From positions 49,018,230 through 49,082,229 of the forward strand of contig NC_031799.1 of the NCBI RefSeq assembly GCF_001522545.3: a stretch of DNA of 64,000 bases. The letters run 5' to 3'. Of the stretch, positions 34,851-48,522 are shown one piece after another; positions within the stretch are counted from its first letter, which is position 1, and every line of letters begins with the position of its first letter. The position numbers and the translations under genes were made by a program. A model generated the notes under the pieces. The model saw only the letters and a program-made list of their open reading frames with translations, ran no database searches and had not been told where the DNA came from. This stretch comes from Parus major (lineage: Eukaryota; Chordata; Aves; Passeriformes; Paridae).

Positions 34851-37800
34851 AATTAATAACCTTCTGAATATTTTTTTCTGAGATCTGTTAATTTATTTTG
34901 TCTCTTCTTAACCTCATAATTGTTTTAAGAGAAGTGTGCAGAGTGCATATTGTGCACGTCACTATCTCCTTGATTCATTTTGAATTAGAGATAGAGGACT
35001 GGAGGTAGAGGCTGTTTGTAGAAGACAATGTTTAGACATATTTCCAGGTGGTCTCCTCTAATGTTCCAGAAACCTGAAAGCTTTTGGTTGCAAAAGAGGG
35101 ATCTGAATGCAATGGGAAGATTCTCACTGATAATCACGGGAATGCACATGCTGTGGAAGACTGATGTTTGCCCTGTTGGCTTGTTTAAAGTCAGTTTCAA
35201 ACCTGAAAGTGAAGGTGTGCTTCCTGTAAGAGAGTCTGGAAGTTGCATTCTCTCTTGTGCTCTCTCTGTAGTTACTTTCAAAGACAAGTAATGGGAGGAG
35301 ACATCAGTTTGAAAACCATGCTACTTTATTATCCTGACATGGTGTTCTCAGCAGGGTTCTCTTTGTTACCTTAAACTTGATATTTTCAGAACCTAACAGT
35401 ATTGGAGCATAATGGGTGCAAATGTCTCTGAAAAATAAGTAAGTGCAGGCTTGTCTGCAAGGGTCGTGCAAATATATTCGATGTACAACATTTGCATGGA
35501 AGCCTGACTGCTCAATATGAGCTGATACGTTCGACATCTTTTTGCTGCAAGTGGGTAGAAAAATCAGGGCTGTGACTCTTATGTGAAGGCAGCTCAAGTT
35601 GGATCAAATGCAATATTTACAGCATGCTGTGTTATTACTTGTTTTACAGTACCAGTTGTCAAACTGATCAGAGTGACCTTCTGTTGAAGGCTGTCACTGA
35701 AAAAACCTGTCTCGTTAACCAGGGAGGAAAAGGTCACTCTCTTAAAAGTGATGTCTACTCTGCTTAGCTGCAGCTTAATGGCTGTCAATATGGGAAATTC
35801 CAGAATAAAATATAATCTTAAAATACCTGAACTCAACAGAGAAATTCAGGTCTCACTGAAATGTTCACAGGTTCATATTGTTTTAATAGGGCTAGGATTT
35901 AATGTGTGTGGCCATGGAATTTTTTGTAGAAACTTGCAGATGTCTGGTTTGGGAGATCCAAGATTCTTGGCTAGCAGGATTGGGAAAGTCCTTTGTTATA
36001 GCTTAATTGATGTTGGCCCTAAGTTTAATTTTAAAAACAATCAGCCAAGAGTGTTCTCTAAACAAATCTTGACCATTTTTTTATCTATTCTGTGCCAGAA
36101 AATCACCAGTTAGGTGTTCTGGAGCCTATTCAGCTAAACTGAAAAGAAGATATAATATTTTCACTTGGTTAATATGAAGAGGAACACTGGGAAAAGAGCC
36201 TGTATTCTACTTGTTACTCCTGACTGCAGCTGGATAAATATTTTCACAGATAAGCAAGAATAAGGCACCCCAAGTTAAATACTTGTGGGGAGGTCCCTTT
36301 TAATTAGGGACCAAAAAGGTTAGGATGTTCAGCTGCTGAAATATCACTGGATGCAAATTTTACTTTAAAATTCTTATGATGCAAATAGTTAGTCATGACC
36401 TCTTGGTTATCCTTGCAGGTATCACAAGTTTCCCTTTTTCAGATAGGCCAAGGTCATGTCAAAGTGAGCTTTAGCACAACCACCAAGGAAACGTGGCTTA
36501 TGTCTGCAGTTTGGAAAATGCTGCCAGATACCCATTTGTGGAAAGAATATTTGTGGTGCTCCTACCACCAGTTCCAACATGCTCTCTTATACTAGAGTTC
36601 TACTCTTGACTCTTGAAGTAATACCTCTATGGCCAAAATGAGTTCTTACAGAAGTTATGCCAAAGGGTCTTGCTATAATTTCCAAGTTGCGAATCCCACC
36701 TGGAAAATGATGTGGACCTCTAAGGGGTTAGAGGTGGGTCTGCCTGTAGGCAACAAACAGTACATGCAAAGTTATCTCCCCAGCCAGACACAACAGCAGA
36801 ACTGTTTCCAGAAGGTGTTGACTGTTCTTTACTTTAAAATATGTACATGAATTCAGTATAAAATGCTTGAGAAGGACATTGAAAATGCCAAGCAGAAAGA
36901 AGGAGAAAAGAAACAGAAAGATCTTGAAGATCAAGTTCTTGAAGAGCACATCTTCATTAAAGAAAAGCAGGCTTGTGACTCATTAAATCTCCCTGTTGTA
37001 GTTTTTCTGGATAATGTTAAACAGAGAAGGGAAAGACTTTATTTGCCACTTTACCAAGAGGCATGCTGGTATTAACATGTGTTTGTCACAGCTAATGAAT
37101 TTAATCCTGACTTTTACTAGCATAAAAGACTGGTCAATCTATTAGTTTTGATGACAGAGTAAGAGAGACTCAAATTTAAAAAAAATGATCCAAGTTAATC
37201 AACCAAATATGTCCAAGGCATTTTTATCTCTCCTCTGCCATCCCCTGTACTTGCACTAGTCTAAACCTAATACTTTAGAATCTTTCAAACACATGGAGTT
37301 TTACCAAAGTGTCTGCTTTTTGGCACTCCAAATTGTCAGTTACATGCTAAGACCCTAACTTGAAGATGTTGTTCAAATCTCTTTCTGTCTATTTTGGGGC
37401 ACAGGTCTCGGGGTGGGACATCTCCCAGATCCATGCTCTCCATCTTAATTCTATGCTTTGGTTTCCCGTGTTGTAAATCAAGAGAGTTCCAAGGAGTTTC
37501 TGCAGAAATCATAAGTCACATATAATATTTTCATTGCATGGAGTAAGTCATGAGTTAAGTGATTATTTTCCAGAACACCACAGCTATATGATTTGTTGTT
37601 ATTTTCCCATGTAGCAGAATTTTAAACAGCCAAGAAATCCATCCATACAAGTGAAAAAGCTTTCATTCCATAGGCCATGCAAAGAGCATGATTATTTAGT
37701 GGAATAACTTCACTCTTTAATGGAAAGTAATCTATGTCAGGGAAACTATCACATATAATTTGGTGCAATTGAACTTTGTCTTTAACCTTTTACCATGATT

Positions 37801-39630
37801 TATGTGATTAGGTCACCAGAGGAAGTGCTTTTGAAAAGCATGATTAAACACTTTAAAGAAACAATTTCTATCTTCAAGCACCTTGTGCAACTTCATTTTT
37901 CAAGTGTTTGTCCTTCCTCATCAGCCTGGCTGCATTGAAATATAGAAAAATGACTTTTGAAATGCTATTTTATTTCTTTAATATAAAAACAGGTGAGAAC
38001 AACTGAAGCTGCAAATGAATTGATATTATTCTGATGCAGAGTTTCTTAAGTTTTTATTCCATACAGTTGCAACCTCTGTTTAACAACTTTCTACTGGTTC
38101 TAAGAAAAGCATAATAAATACAATTTTTGTGTTGTTGATCTGCTGCAACCTACCTTTTTAAAACTACTATATAAAGTGATAGACTGTAGATATTGCCTGA
38201 AGAATTAGACACCAAAGCAAAATTCAGAAAGAAAAAAGTTTTGAATCAGTTCAAATTCTTTGCTTAATAATTTTGCTTAATTCTTTAGCTCTGTGATGAG
38301 CTTACATTTCTGAAGAGGATGCTTTGCTGTTCAAACACATCCCACCCTGTTTGGTTTAGGGCATCAATGCCAACAGAGAATGAGAACCACATTCTATTCC
38401 AATGGTGAGCAGGTTATGATCCATCAAAGTTCATCAGCTCATGAATAAGTAATGAAAATTTAAAATTTATGCAAACTAGTCTCCTAAATTTGGTAATGTA
38501 AGGCTTTGAACCTCTTCACTGCCCTTGGAAGGAATCAAAGAAGAGAAGTAGGATGCTTATCAGCAAAAGTTATCATAATAAAAGGCCAAATTCAGCACAT
38601 GACCCTTTCAAAACTTCACCATGTTGCCAGGCCATGAAAAGGCAGACATAGTCACCTAATATGGGTGTGAATAGGGAATATGCAAATTCCCCGCGGTCAC
38701 TGAGGCTTGTTTCCATCTGGTAACTGGAATTTGTTTCTTGTCACTGAACAGTTGCAGCAGTGTTGTTAACATTCAGGTTTAAATATCAAAGCAAAGATAA
38801 TCTTTCTTTACAATTTTCATAGCCTGTCGCTGTTTAACTTCAGAGAGTTTAGCTATAAATTTTCATACATTGGCTCTATAAAGGGGATTCCCAACTCAAG
38901 TCCAGTCCCCAAGACCTCAGCTCTAACCAGGGATATCTTGCCTCCTTTTCTGTACTGCTTTATATGACTTCTATCTAGCTATGCTCTCCTGTTACAATAC
39001 CTCTGTATGTGCAGCCAATGGCATATAAGCTTTCCCCTGCTGCTAATGTCAGGGAAAAAATATTAGTCTGGTGGAGGGAAACTGTGGGAGGTGAGTGTAG
39101 TGCTTGTTCAGTAGTGCAAAATTTATATCATTATTGTCCATTAACTTTCTTTATCTCTGGAATGTTGACAAGAACCTTTATTTTGTGCCTGTGCATATAA
39201 ACAAAGATAAGGATTAGGCCCAATATCACAACCTGGTGTTAAATTCTTCACATCACCAACAAGCCCTCAAACCTCACAAGAATCTTCAGTGAAGAATAAG
39301 GAGTAGAATATGATAGCCTTACTTTGTGAAGATAAAGCAAGAGAGGAGAGGAAAAAAATGCCTAAAAGAGAGAAAGAGAAGAAAAAAGATCACCCGTCCT
39401 TAGATCCTGTGTTGGTTCTGATGCAGGGAGGGTCCAGATCTGGGGACTACAAAGAGAACGAGACAGAGAGAGAGAAAGATGGGGACAATTTACTTCCTTT
39501 CATAGATAACCTGGTGCACACCTCTTATGGACCTTTTGTGCCATATTGTTTGTGCATGTGCAGAGAGTCCATCTGAGCCCTCCAAGAAGTGAGTCAGGGT
39601 GGGAGCAGTTGATGCAAGTGCACTAAGCAC

Positions 39631-39678
39631 TCAAAGTATTAAAAGAAGTTGTCTTCAAAGTATTAAAATAAGTTGTCT
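39631..39678. repeat. Tandem duplication, 24-base unit, two copies
   Basis: The units at 39631-39654 and 39655-39678 differ at one base. Each begins TCAAAGTATTAAAA. Confidence 0.93.
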
Positions 39679-40130
39679 GAGAACTGTGCTCCCCAACCTC
39701 TATGGGCCCCTCTCTTCTAGTCACATCTTTCCTGTCCCAGAAGTCAATATGCTCAAGACAAATCCTGCTTATGCCTGGTCCATCAAAAGACCATGGCATT
39801 ACATCTCTCTGATGATGAATGACTGCATATCAGAGAAAAATTCAATAGTAATGATGCAATATTTTACTATTTAGACCAAATTTAATGGGAGAAAAAAAAA
39901 TACATTTCTTCAAATATTTTCAATTAGTTGCTGGCCTAGAGAACAAAAAAAAAAACCAAAGACTCATGCATTTTTGTGAAGTTTTCACAGGTATTAGTCA
40001 TTAGTTACTCAATGGAGGTAAACATTTATATTAAAACCCAGTGTAGTGTTATTTAATTTGAAGTATATTTTCAGCATAGTGTAAGAAACAAATGCAGAGA
40101 CCACTGCTGTTCAAAGTAGTCCAGAGAGAG

Positions 40131-40211
40131 TTGTTTTGTTTTGTTTTGTTTTGTTTTGTTTTGTTTTGTTTTGTTTTGTTTTGTTTTGTTTTGTTTTGTT
40201 TTGTTTTGTTT
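40131..40211 (+). repeat. Pure (TTTTG)16 microsatellite
   Basis: Eighty bases of uninterrupted TTGTT units (TTTTG register) with no substitution. The flanks are unique sequence. Open frames made of KQNKT repeats on the other strand come from it and are not genes. Confidence 0.98.
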
Positions 40212-42084
40212 GCAGGCTTTTGTGTTTGGTTTTTTCCTCCCACATCAGCATGTGAATCACAGAGTCATTAATGCCTAAATTCCTACTATCCAATGCTTCC
40301 CATCCTCTGCCATCAACTATTTACTGAAAACCAAAGCAAGATACATTGCTTTTCACTTATTCACACATTTATACCATGCCCCACAGAGTTGGCTTATTAC
40401 CAGCTTCTTCCCTCAAATTTGAGGGAATTTTCTTGAGCCCTCAAATTTTGGAGCACCTGTGCCAAGAGGAAATGGCTGATGTCTGCCCCTATAGCGGGTC
40501 TTGCTAAAGCTTGCATTTTCAAAGTGGGAAATGAAGTACAGGAGGAAGGACAAAGAAAGACAATTACCTTTTAGCTATAAAAAATGGAGAAAATTATGGA
40601 GACAGATCTAGTGAAAAAAAAGTCACCACTAAAAACTAATTAAACATTTGTATTTCAGAGGTAAGTTTCTGTGCAAAAATTTGGGAAACAGGAGCTTGAC
40701 AGTGAAGATTATTTACTGTAATTTGCTGCATATTTCTAAGTAAGTTATATGAAATATATTGAGGGTTTAGTCAGCTTTGCATAGCTGCTTTATTATTCTT
40801 TTAAAGTGAGTAATTTATAACTGTTCTCAAAGATATTTTATCAGCCACTTATCTCCTTCAGCTGGACTTGTGATATGGAGGGATATAATGAATTTCTGTT
40901 TAATATTATAAGAACTAATCGGACGACAACAGCAGGAGAATAATGACTCCCTTCATGGTTTAATATTTTATATTTGGCAACAAAACTGGAACTGAAAATA
41001 AAAGTAATTTAATCTTTATCCCTTATCTGAACACTGAAAAATGTTGGTGACATGGTGAACCACAATACATTTGCTGCATATTGTAATTCTGGTTGTTTGT
41101 AACTAAAGAGAACCATTTATTTTAGTGGGAAAAATTCCTTGATGTCTACTTACTTCTCCCACCCAGGTATCCTGTGGTACTGTGAAAACTTTTATTCATC
41201 AGATGGGCTCTATTCTTTACAGCTTTGGTCCACTATTATAACCCCTAGACATATTTAAGTGTCTTTTTATAGATTTTACCTGCTAAAGGATAACTGTGTG
41301 TTTGAGATCACTATTTTAACTACAGCAGCAACAGAACAATTGTTAAAATACTACTTGTGTACATTGGAATGAATTAATTCTCCATATTTTCCTCTAGCAC
41401 AATCAGCCTTTTTCATATCTCCTTAACACTGAAAAGAATGTTAGAAGAAGACAAGAAAAACACAAATGTAATTCACATTTCTTATGTCTTATTATTTCTT
41501 TTAAAGTTGCATATTCTTCTGAATGAGAACATATTTATGAGAAGTACCATAGACAGAGCAGTAAGTATACCTTCATACTGGTGCCATTTTTCATTTGACT
41601 TCTAGTGAGGCTTGTTTCAACTTGTGAATAAGACAAATGGCTTATTTCTGAACCTCATGGAAGGCACGGGTCCCAAAGATGGAGACAGAAGTGTTTCTGC
41701 CTGAATTAGTGCCAGAATTATCATTCCAATGTGCTATTTTTAACAAGCTGATTTGTCATGACTTCTTTTGAACTTCCTTAAACAATTTTTTTAACTGTTT
41801 GAAGCTGTAATTTTAACCCAAGGGGAGATTAAATATTTCCTAAAATTGCAGTGACAAGTAAGCATTCATGTTGGGGCTTGAAAATTCCAGGTCTTATTTT
41901 CTCACTTTACCTGTTGACACTAACAGTGTACATAAGGAATTTAGCAGATTTTTTGTCATCACATAATAACGACCTCAGTCTCTTCTTTGAGAAATGTGAA
42001 TATTTCTGTATCCATAGATCTCAGCTGCTTGAAGTATCCAAACTACAGCTTTGCTCTTTCAATCCTGCTCAGTTGGTGAAGTAA
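40212..42084. other. Unique intergenic DNA
   Basis: About 1.9 kb of AT-rich DNA with no recognised gene or transposable element. Confidence 0.5.
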
Positions 42085-43165
42085 GTGGTGGAAATTTTCT
42101 GTCTGGATTTTTCCAATGCTTTCCATGCAATTTCTCACAGTTTCCTCCCAAAGAAACCAATGTGTGATGGTCTGGACAAAAGGTCTGTGGGATGGATGGG
42201 GCCCTGTCTCATGGGCCCCCAGCTCATTTCCAAGCTGACAACCTCTCTCAAGGAGGGTCCCCCAGGGATCGGCGTTAGGCCCAAAGCTGTTGATTGTCTT
42301 CCTAAGTGATCTGGACAACAGGATCAAGTGTGATGATGCCTGTGGTGGTAACAAACTGGGTGGGAAGCAGGTTCTTGGGAAGGGAAAGCTACCCTGTAGG
42401 AATGCCTGGATAGGCTGGAATAGGGGCTAGCAAGAACCTTATGAAGCTCAGCAAATTGAAGTGTAAGCTCTTGCACCAGGAAGAACATAATTCAGGAGGG
42501 GAGCACAGGCCAGGATCTACCCAGAAGGGGAACAGCCCTGTGGGAAGGGACCCAGGGGTCATGGGAGACCTCAACCCCACACTGGGTGTACAGAGAGTGC
42601 TGTGGAAAAGAGACCCAGTGCTGGACTGCACCAAAAAGTGCATCACCTACAGAGACAAAGGCACCACTACCCCACTCCACCAAGTGCTTGTCAAGGCCAC
42701 TCCTGGAATACTGTGCTTGGCTTTAGTCCCTACACCAGGAGGGTGGAGAGGGGGCCATAAAGATGGTCCAATGGCTGGGAAGCCTGCTGAGTGAGGAAAG
42801 GCTGAGCCATTGGGATTTGTTCAGCCTTGAGAAAAGAAATCTGAGTAGAAATCTTATCACCATGTTCCAGTGGCTAAAAAGAAGATGGAAACTCCCTTTT
42901 CCCCAGGAGTTACATGAAAAAGACAGAACGGGATAATAGGTACAAATTACTACTGGGGACATTCCAACTGGACACAAGGGGAAAATTTTTCACAATGAGA
43001 TCAACCATGATAATGATGTGGTAGATTCTGTATTGCACACTTTTATGATTCAGCTGCACAGGGTATTGGGCCATCTTGTATAGATCTTGCTTTTACCAGG
43101 AAAGGTTGGAACAGATGATCCTTGAGGTCCCTTCCAATCTAGTATTCTCTGATTCAGTGAATTCA
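42085..43165 (+). mobile_element. CR1 LINE, longest copy, with reverse transcriptase remnants
   Basis: A 5'-truncated CR1 whose left part still encodes pieces of the ORF2 reverse transcriptase. One frame reads LDFSNAFHAISHS (from 42103), the RT motif A region. A different frame reads VPQGSALGP followed by LSDLD (about 42258-42316), the block usually found ~60 residues downstream. Here the distance is shorter and a frame change intervenes, so the domain is internally deleted and frameshifted. No FADD catalytic motif is found. Later blocks match the CR1 3' end: a LKCKLLH-like segment (42456), TTGTTCAGCCTTGAGAAA (42817) and GATGATCCTTGAGGTCCCTT (43115-43134), ending AGTATTCTCTGATTC. It is non-functional. 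Confidence 0.92.
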
Positions 43166-43244
43166 GGCCAAACTCCACTCAGCTTTTTCAGGGAGTTTAA
43201 ACATGTTAATTATACAAACTCCCTAGCTGGGGGTTTCTGGTTTG

Positions 43245-43263
43245 TTTTTTTTTTTTTTTTTTT
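43245..43263 (+). repeat. Poly-T run (19)
   Basis: Nineteen uninterrupted T residues about 80 bases beyond the CR1 3' end. They are not contiguous with it, so they are not its tail. Confidence 0.95.
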
Positions 43264-46200
43264 GAGCAGACTTAAGTAGTAATAAGTATTAAGTATTTGT
43301 ATTAGTAGTTCTTAACATCCATAGTGTGTTCTTCTGTGTTTTTATTATGTAGCAGAATGCAACAAGATTTGCATTAAGTATAAAATTGGATTTTATACTT
43401 AGAATAAAAAATATCTAGACTAGTCATAGCTATTATATAGTGTAAAATAAAATCATTACAAACATCTACTAATCCTGTTGGCCTGTGATTATAGTCAAGT
43501 GGTTTATAATATCACAATTTGACTGTGCTATGAATAAGTCAGGGCATTTTACTTTGAACTGTAATTGCTCAGATACGAACTTTCTTGGTTTTTTGTTTTA
43601 TTCTCTCATCTTCTGTTCCTCCTTCTAACTTTTAAAATTTATTTATTTTTTTATTTTTCTGTTTCAGGGATACTTCTGCCTTTATCTAGACTCTCCAAAA
43701 CCAGAATGTGTTTACAGATTCTCTCATTTGCATTTTATGAAACATTAAACAAAACCATACATGAGGTCACTTCATGTTGTAGATCATCTATACATTGGAC
43801 TTCAGGTTTTGCAGCATAAGTCTCCCTTTAACCAGTATGAGATTAACCACGTATGAGCAAGAAAATTCACATAATATTATTTGTGTTGAGCCCTCTTTTT
43901 TTCTGGAGATGGATTTGAAGTTGGAAGCTGTATTTTAAAAATTTATTTTGGCTTTGCTGAGAAGGAGGCAACAGAAATATTTTCACTCTGTCATGTTGAT
44001 AGCTGTGATGTGAGGACTAGAGCAGTTAAGACTGCATTCCCACAGTCTCCAGGATCAGGAGATATCATGGTTACTCATTCAGGATGAAGACTGAATTTTC
44101 TTGTGTTTATGTAACTTCTCATTAATTCTGAGACACCTGCTACTGTATAAATCAGGGTAAACAGAGTCATGCGTTGGATTAGACCTTTGTTATGAATTAA
44201 TTTATTTCCCAGCAAGTGGTAAAAATGAGAAGGCCAAAATCCCTCAGGGCAGAAAATGTCACAGTGATTGAGTATATGTTATTGTGCAGAGAAATGCCTA
44301 ACACAAGTTCTGTAAGGATATCATACCTGCTTACTACTGAATTCTCCAGAAAGTTTATTCGATATGTCTAAGCTAATTATCAAAGTCTTGTTGATAAGAA
44401 GCAGCTCACTGGGTCTGAATGTGTCAGAACATAATGACTAAATTGTGAGCATTCATGGGCCTCTGCTTTGAATAATTAACTTGACTCTTTGTAGAAAGCA
44501 CACAATTTGGAAACTAATTTTCTCTTTGCACAAAGCAATTTGTCCTTGTGTTGCCTTTGAAAAGTAAGCTGTTCAAATGTAAGGCTATTATCATCTCCAT
44601 TCTATTAATCTCTGAGCTTTCTTCCTCTCAGTACTTAGTCAGTGCTGCTCTTGCATGAGTGCTTGCTAAAAACTGAAATGTGAGATTGTATCTTTTCCCT
44701 TCAAATAGAACAGGTGTATCCTTTCAGCATTGGCTTTGTGGAAAATAATCTTTTTTCTCACCATGATGTTTAATATATTCAAAGACAATAGGTTTTCACT
44801 GGACTGTTGACAGAAATTACTGATAGTTGGTATGCACAGGGAGTACAACTGACTTGGCAGGAGGGAACATCCCTTGGATGAAATCTGGACAATATTAAAG
44901 TTAACACCAAACCCTGCCAGTTGCTGTGAGACTGGAATTGCACTGTTAGGATCACAGGTATGATTCTCTCCCTGCTGTGTCACTGTTGCCAGGAATTTTA
45001 CTCTGTCTTCTGTGTGATTGTTTGGCTGAAGGGAATGGTTGCCAGTCTACCCTCCAGCAAACTCTTTATGTCTAAACGACAGAAGTCACCAATGCATTTG
45101 GCACTTTCAACATAAGAATTAAAATATGGAGCCAAGCATTTTTTTTTCATTTTCTGTTTTCCCATCCTAGAATTGAAGAATAATAAACTTGCCAATGACA
45201 ATGACAGTGGTACCTCCCTTCTGTATTAACAGGTCACTCGGATCACTCTTTGGGTAAGAGGGGAGAACTGCACAATGTCTTGTCCTTTTGCAGCCTCATT
45301 GCCACGGGCTGAATGAAATGACCTGTACCTCCAGCCAGAGAGCACTGGACATGGCTTGTGGGCTCTTTGACCTGTTGTTGACCCTAGACAAAGAAAAATC
45401 TGTATTTAAAGTAGAACTCAGTGGTTCAAATGGAGCCAACCAATAATGTGTCCAGGTGAGGGTTTATTTCTTCCAAGACAAAGATGTGCTGGAATATTAC
45501 AGCCTCCTGCTCAGATATTTTTTGACATGGTAGAGGTAGGTAATATACTTCAGTATATTTTGAGCTACCTTTGGAGGAAAATTTCCATGGTTGTATTCCT
45601 CTGCTGTATTTCACTGGAAAACATGCTTTCCTTCAAGTTCTGGTGAAATACATCATGAATAGGAGCTTCTCAGTCTCTGATGCCAGCACCATGCCTCTAG
45701 GAAATGCTTGATATGTTTGTCATTCCAAACACTTCCTCATATCCCTGATTCTGTTGTATTCTGTGAAATTTAACAGGCATTCTTCTTTTTCATCCTAGTA
45801 ATGTTACTTTCAATTTAAGAAGCATGGACCTCCAACACCTTTTTAAAATCAAACAATATCTATTTTATGTTTTAGTCTTGATTTTTAAAATCAATCTCTT
45901 TTTAGACACAAGAGACACAAAGAGATATTTATGCTAAATTTGCTTGCTCTGTTCTGGTCCTCACCTGTAATTTCCATGTTTTAAAATTTTCTCAGTTTAC
46001 ATTAAACTACATGAAAAGTCTGGATTTAATATAGTGAAGGGAAAAAAATCGAGTGTGTACTGCCTGGAACAGAACTCCTACAACAGATATAACTGTTTCC
46101 CTCAAATTTGGAAGTAGTCAGGGTGTACAGCAAAACCTGATTTGTAATAAGAGACATGCTCCTAATTAGATGCTAATGGAGCCTGCCAATGCAACATAAG

Positions 46201-48522
46201 CATCAATCATCACTTTCAGTGTGAGCAGAGAACTTTTCCACTGTTCAAAATCTGCTTCCCCCAACTATTATTTCCATATTCCTACAGGCTGTAAGAACTG
46301 AAGCCCATCTCCTTTCCCTATGCTAGATTTAGAAGTGCTGTTAATAATGAAGCTGTGTGTTGCAGATAATGAAACTTAATGAATGTTATTCCTTCCAGTC
46401 TTGAGGTTTCTTCTCTAAAATCTGTACAGAGTTGGACTACGTCTGTCAATTTATCAGCTTTATTATGGCTTGCTATTTAGTAAGGTTTACAAAAAATTTA
46501 AAAAGTATTTCTTTCTAGAAGGCAAATGGTGAAATGTGCAAAGTATTTGGTGACTGACTGCAAGTTATCTAAGAAAAATGTTGCAGAGACCATTACTAAA
46601 TAAACAGAACCAGTGTCTTTTGACTTTTTTAATGCTGCTTTGTATTTGAAATGAGGATCTGTAATTCAAAACACATGATGTTTATTCATGTATCTAACCC
46701 TTGTTATGGAAATCTCTTTTCTCACATCTAGCTGTAGAAAATGTGTTCAGGGAAACCTTATCTTGAAGTGCTCTGATCTTCTTCTTGTTCTCTCCTTAAT
46801 CATAGATAGTAGTGCTGGGAGGGTATACTAGCAGGGCATCTCTGTTCTGTTTGTCCTGCTATAAGCTTTGTACCTTGTCCTCAGCTGCTGATCAAAGTCA
46901 CAGCAGATACACTATTCCAAGCTGGCATGATGTGCCAGAGGGTAACACTGTTCCATAGGTCAGCTGTGCAAAACACAAACTTTGGGAAGCAGCCTTCTGG
47001 ATCAGACCAGCGTCATCACATGTAGACCTTCCACACCACTGAATCTGCTAGGCATTTGTTTTGTGGTGGTGATTTCATTAGTTTCAATCAATCAACTTCC
47101 ATTTCTGCTGACCAAACACATTCTTCATTTATGCATTAAATCCTGACTATGAAAGAATCATGAAAAGTGGCTTAAAAAGTGCACTGAGATTTTTAAGAAT
47201 GTAAAACCCCCCCTTATTCTAGAATTTTTCTGAGCTATGTGGTTTTTACATTGAATAATTATGTTGATTTTTTTTAACCGATTTAAGAAATATTTCAAGA
47301 AAAACAGGAAAAGTTTCATCCTATTTGAATGGTGAATTTCTGATACATGACTTTATAGCAGTAGTAGTAATGTTCAAAAAACAAAACAAAAAATCTGAAA
47401 TAAATTTTGGTTACAACATTAGATTTATTTGTGGTTAACTCATGGAGGAGCCATGTTTTTTTTTGAACTGAAGTTCAAATGAGATAAAATTTCCATGTGT
47501 GGATATTTTTTAGTCAGGAATAAATTATACTAAAATAGTTTTGTTGTTATTTGAAATATTTTTGCGCTTTCTAAAACCTCACATAATTAGGATTTTTTAG
47601 ATGTTTGTATTTTGGGTAAGTTGCTTAATTGATTCATTATTTCCATGATATTTTTTAAAAGGAACTTTTTAACATAGTGTTGTGTAGGACACTTTCAGTG
47701 CTATATGACTTTTTCTCATTTTAGGGAGGAAAAGGTTTTTGGCTATTTAGTAATTGACAGTGTGACTCTTGATCTAAACCCCATGTATCACTGCTCTCCT
47801 TATCTTCTGGATAGGGCAAAAAGACTAATTTGGATAAAGTGTCAGAGAGACAGCGGAAGAATATTTTTATTCAGTAATATTTTATTCAACAGTATAATAA
47901 GAACTGCTAAGAACAAAGCTTTTGAAGAATATGGGCTCAGATTCCCTGTTATCTATCTGGTTTTGGGAGGAGATATGAAGTAGAAAACTGCTGCAAAGGA
48001 GCTTTATGTGCTTGAAAGGTTGTTGTAGAGTTTAAATATTTATTTCCTGAGGACCTGTTTCTTATTGTAGAATTGTACTGGACAAACTTTGTAAAGAATT
48101 TCAACCTGGCTGCATGACTAAATATCCAAGGGACAAGAGCATTGTTAATATACTTTTTATATTCCTGTGTAAATAATTTCATCTAAAACTCACAAATTTC
48201 TATATTACAGTCTTGTCTGTAAATGATTTAGAGGAGATAAAAAATAATATTGGTGAAAGAGAAAGGATGTAATTGTGGGAGATGATTGATTACAACACTG
48301 TTCTTCCATTCAGGGTTTTACAGTGGGAGTATAGATTATGAAGCAGAAGAGCAGGGATGGGAGCAGTTTGTGAACATTGTCGATGGAATGAATCAAAGTA
48401 GGACATCATGATAATATTCTATCTAATTTTCTTTCTTTTATATGAATACATATGCAGAAGTCAAAAGGGAAGATAAATGACATGGCTGCAGTTTGGTTGG
48501 TGCTTTTCCACTTTTCTGTTTT

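Larger units (their letters stand above)
31828..40130. other. Long unique intergenic block
   Basis: About 8.3 kb almost free of recognisable transposable elements. It holds the longest open frame outside repeats (121 codons, 35748-36113), two consecutive short frames at 36629-37075, a GA-rich stretch near 39350-39480 and a 24-base duplication at 39631. None resembles a protein I know. A few segments (for example 38400-38620) look like ordinary unique sequence that could be conserved non-coding DNA, but this cannot be judged here. Confidence 0.5.

Noticed and set aside
35748..36113. 121-codon open frame, the longest outside repeats and the gap
   Set aside because: With about 6-7% stop codons per frame in this composition, one or two frames of this length are expected by chance in 64 kb on both strands. 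The translation has no recognisable domain and there is no clear promoter or splice context.
39310..39576. 88-codon Lys/Glu-rich frame
   Set aside because: The frame lies in a GA-rich low-complexity stretch; charge bias follows from base composition.
40049..40293. KQNKT-repeat proteins on the minus strand
   Set aside because: Translation of the TTTTG microsatellite.
42441..42794. 117-codon frame that looks coding
   Set aside because: It is a degraded frame of the CR1 ORF2 C-terminal region, not a host gene.
43245..43263. Poly-T run as the tail of a retroposed sequence
   Set aside because: It lies about 80 bases beyond the CR1 end. CR1 elements do not end in poly-A, and no adjacent gene-like sequence or target duplication is seen.
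47705..47983. 92-codon frame with an internal AG acceptor-like site at 47723-47724
   Set aside because: No recognisable similarity, length within chance and no convincing donor site. T-rich tracts ending in AG are common in this DNA.
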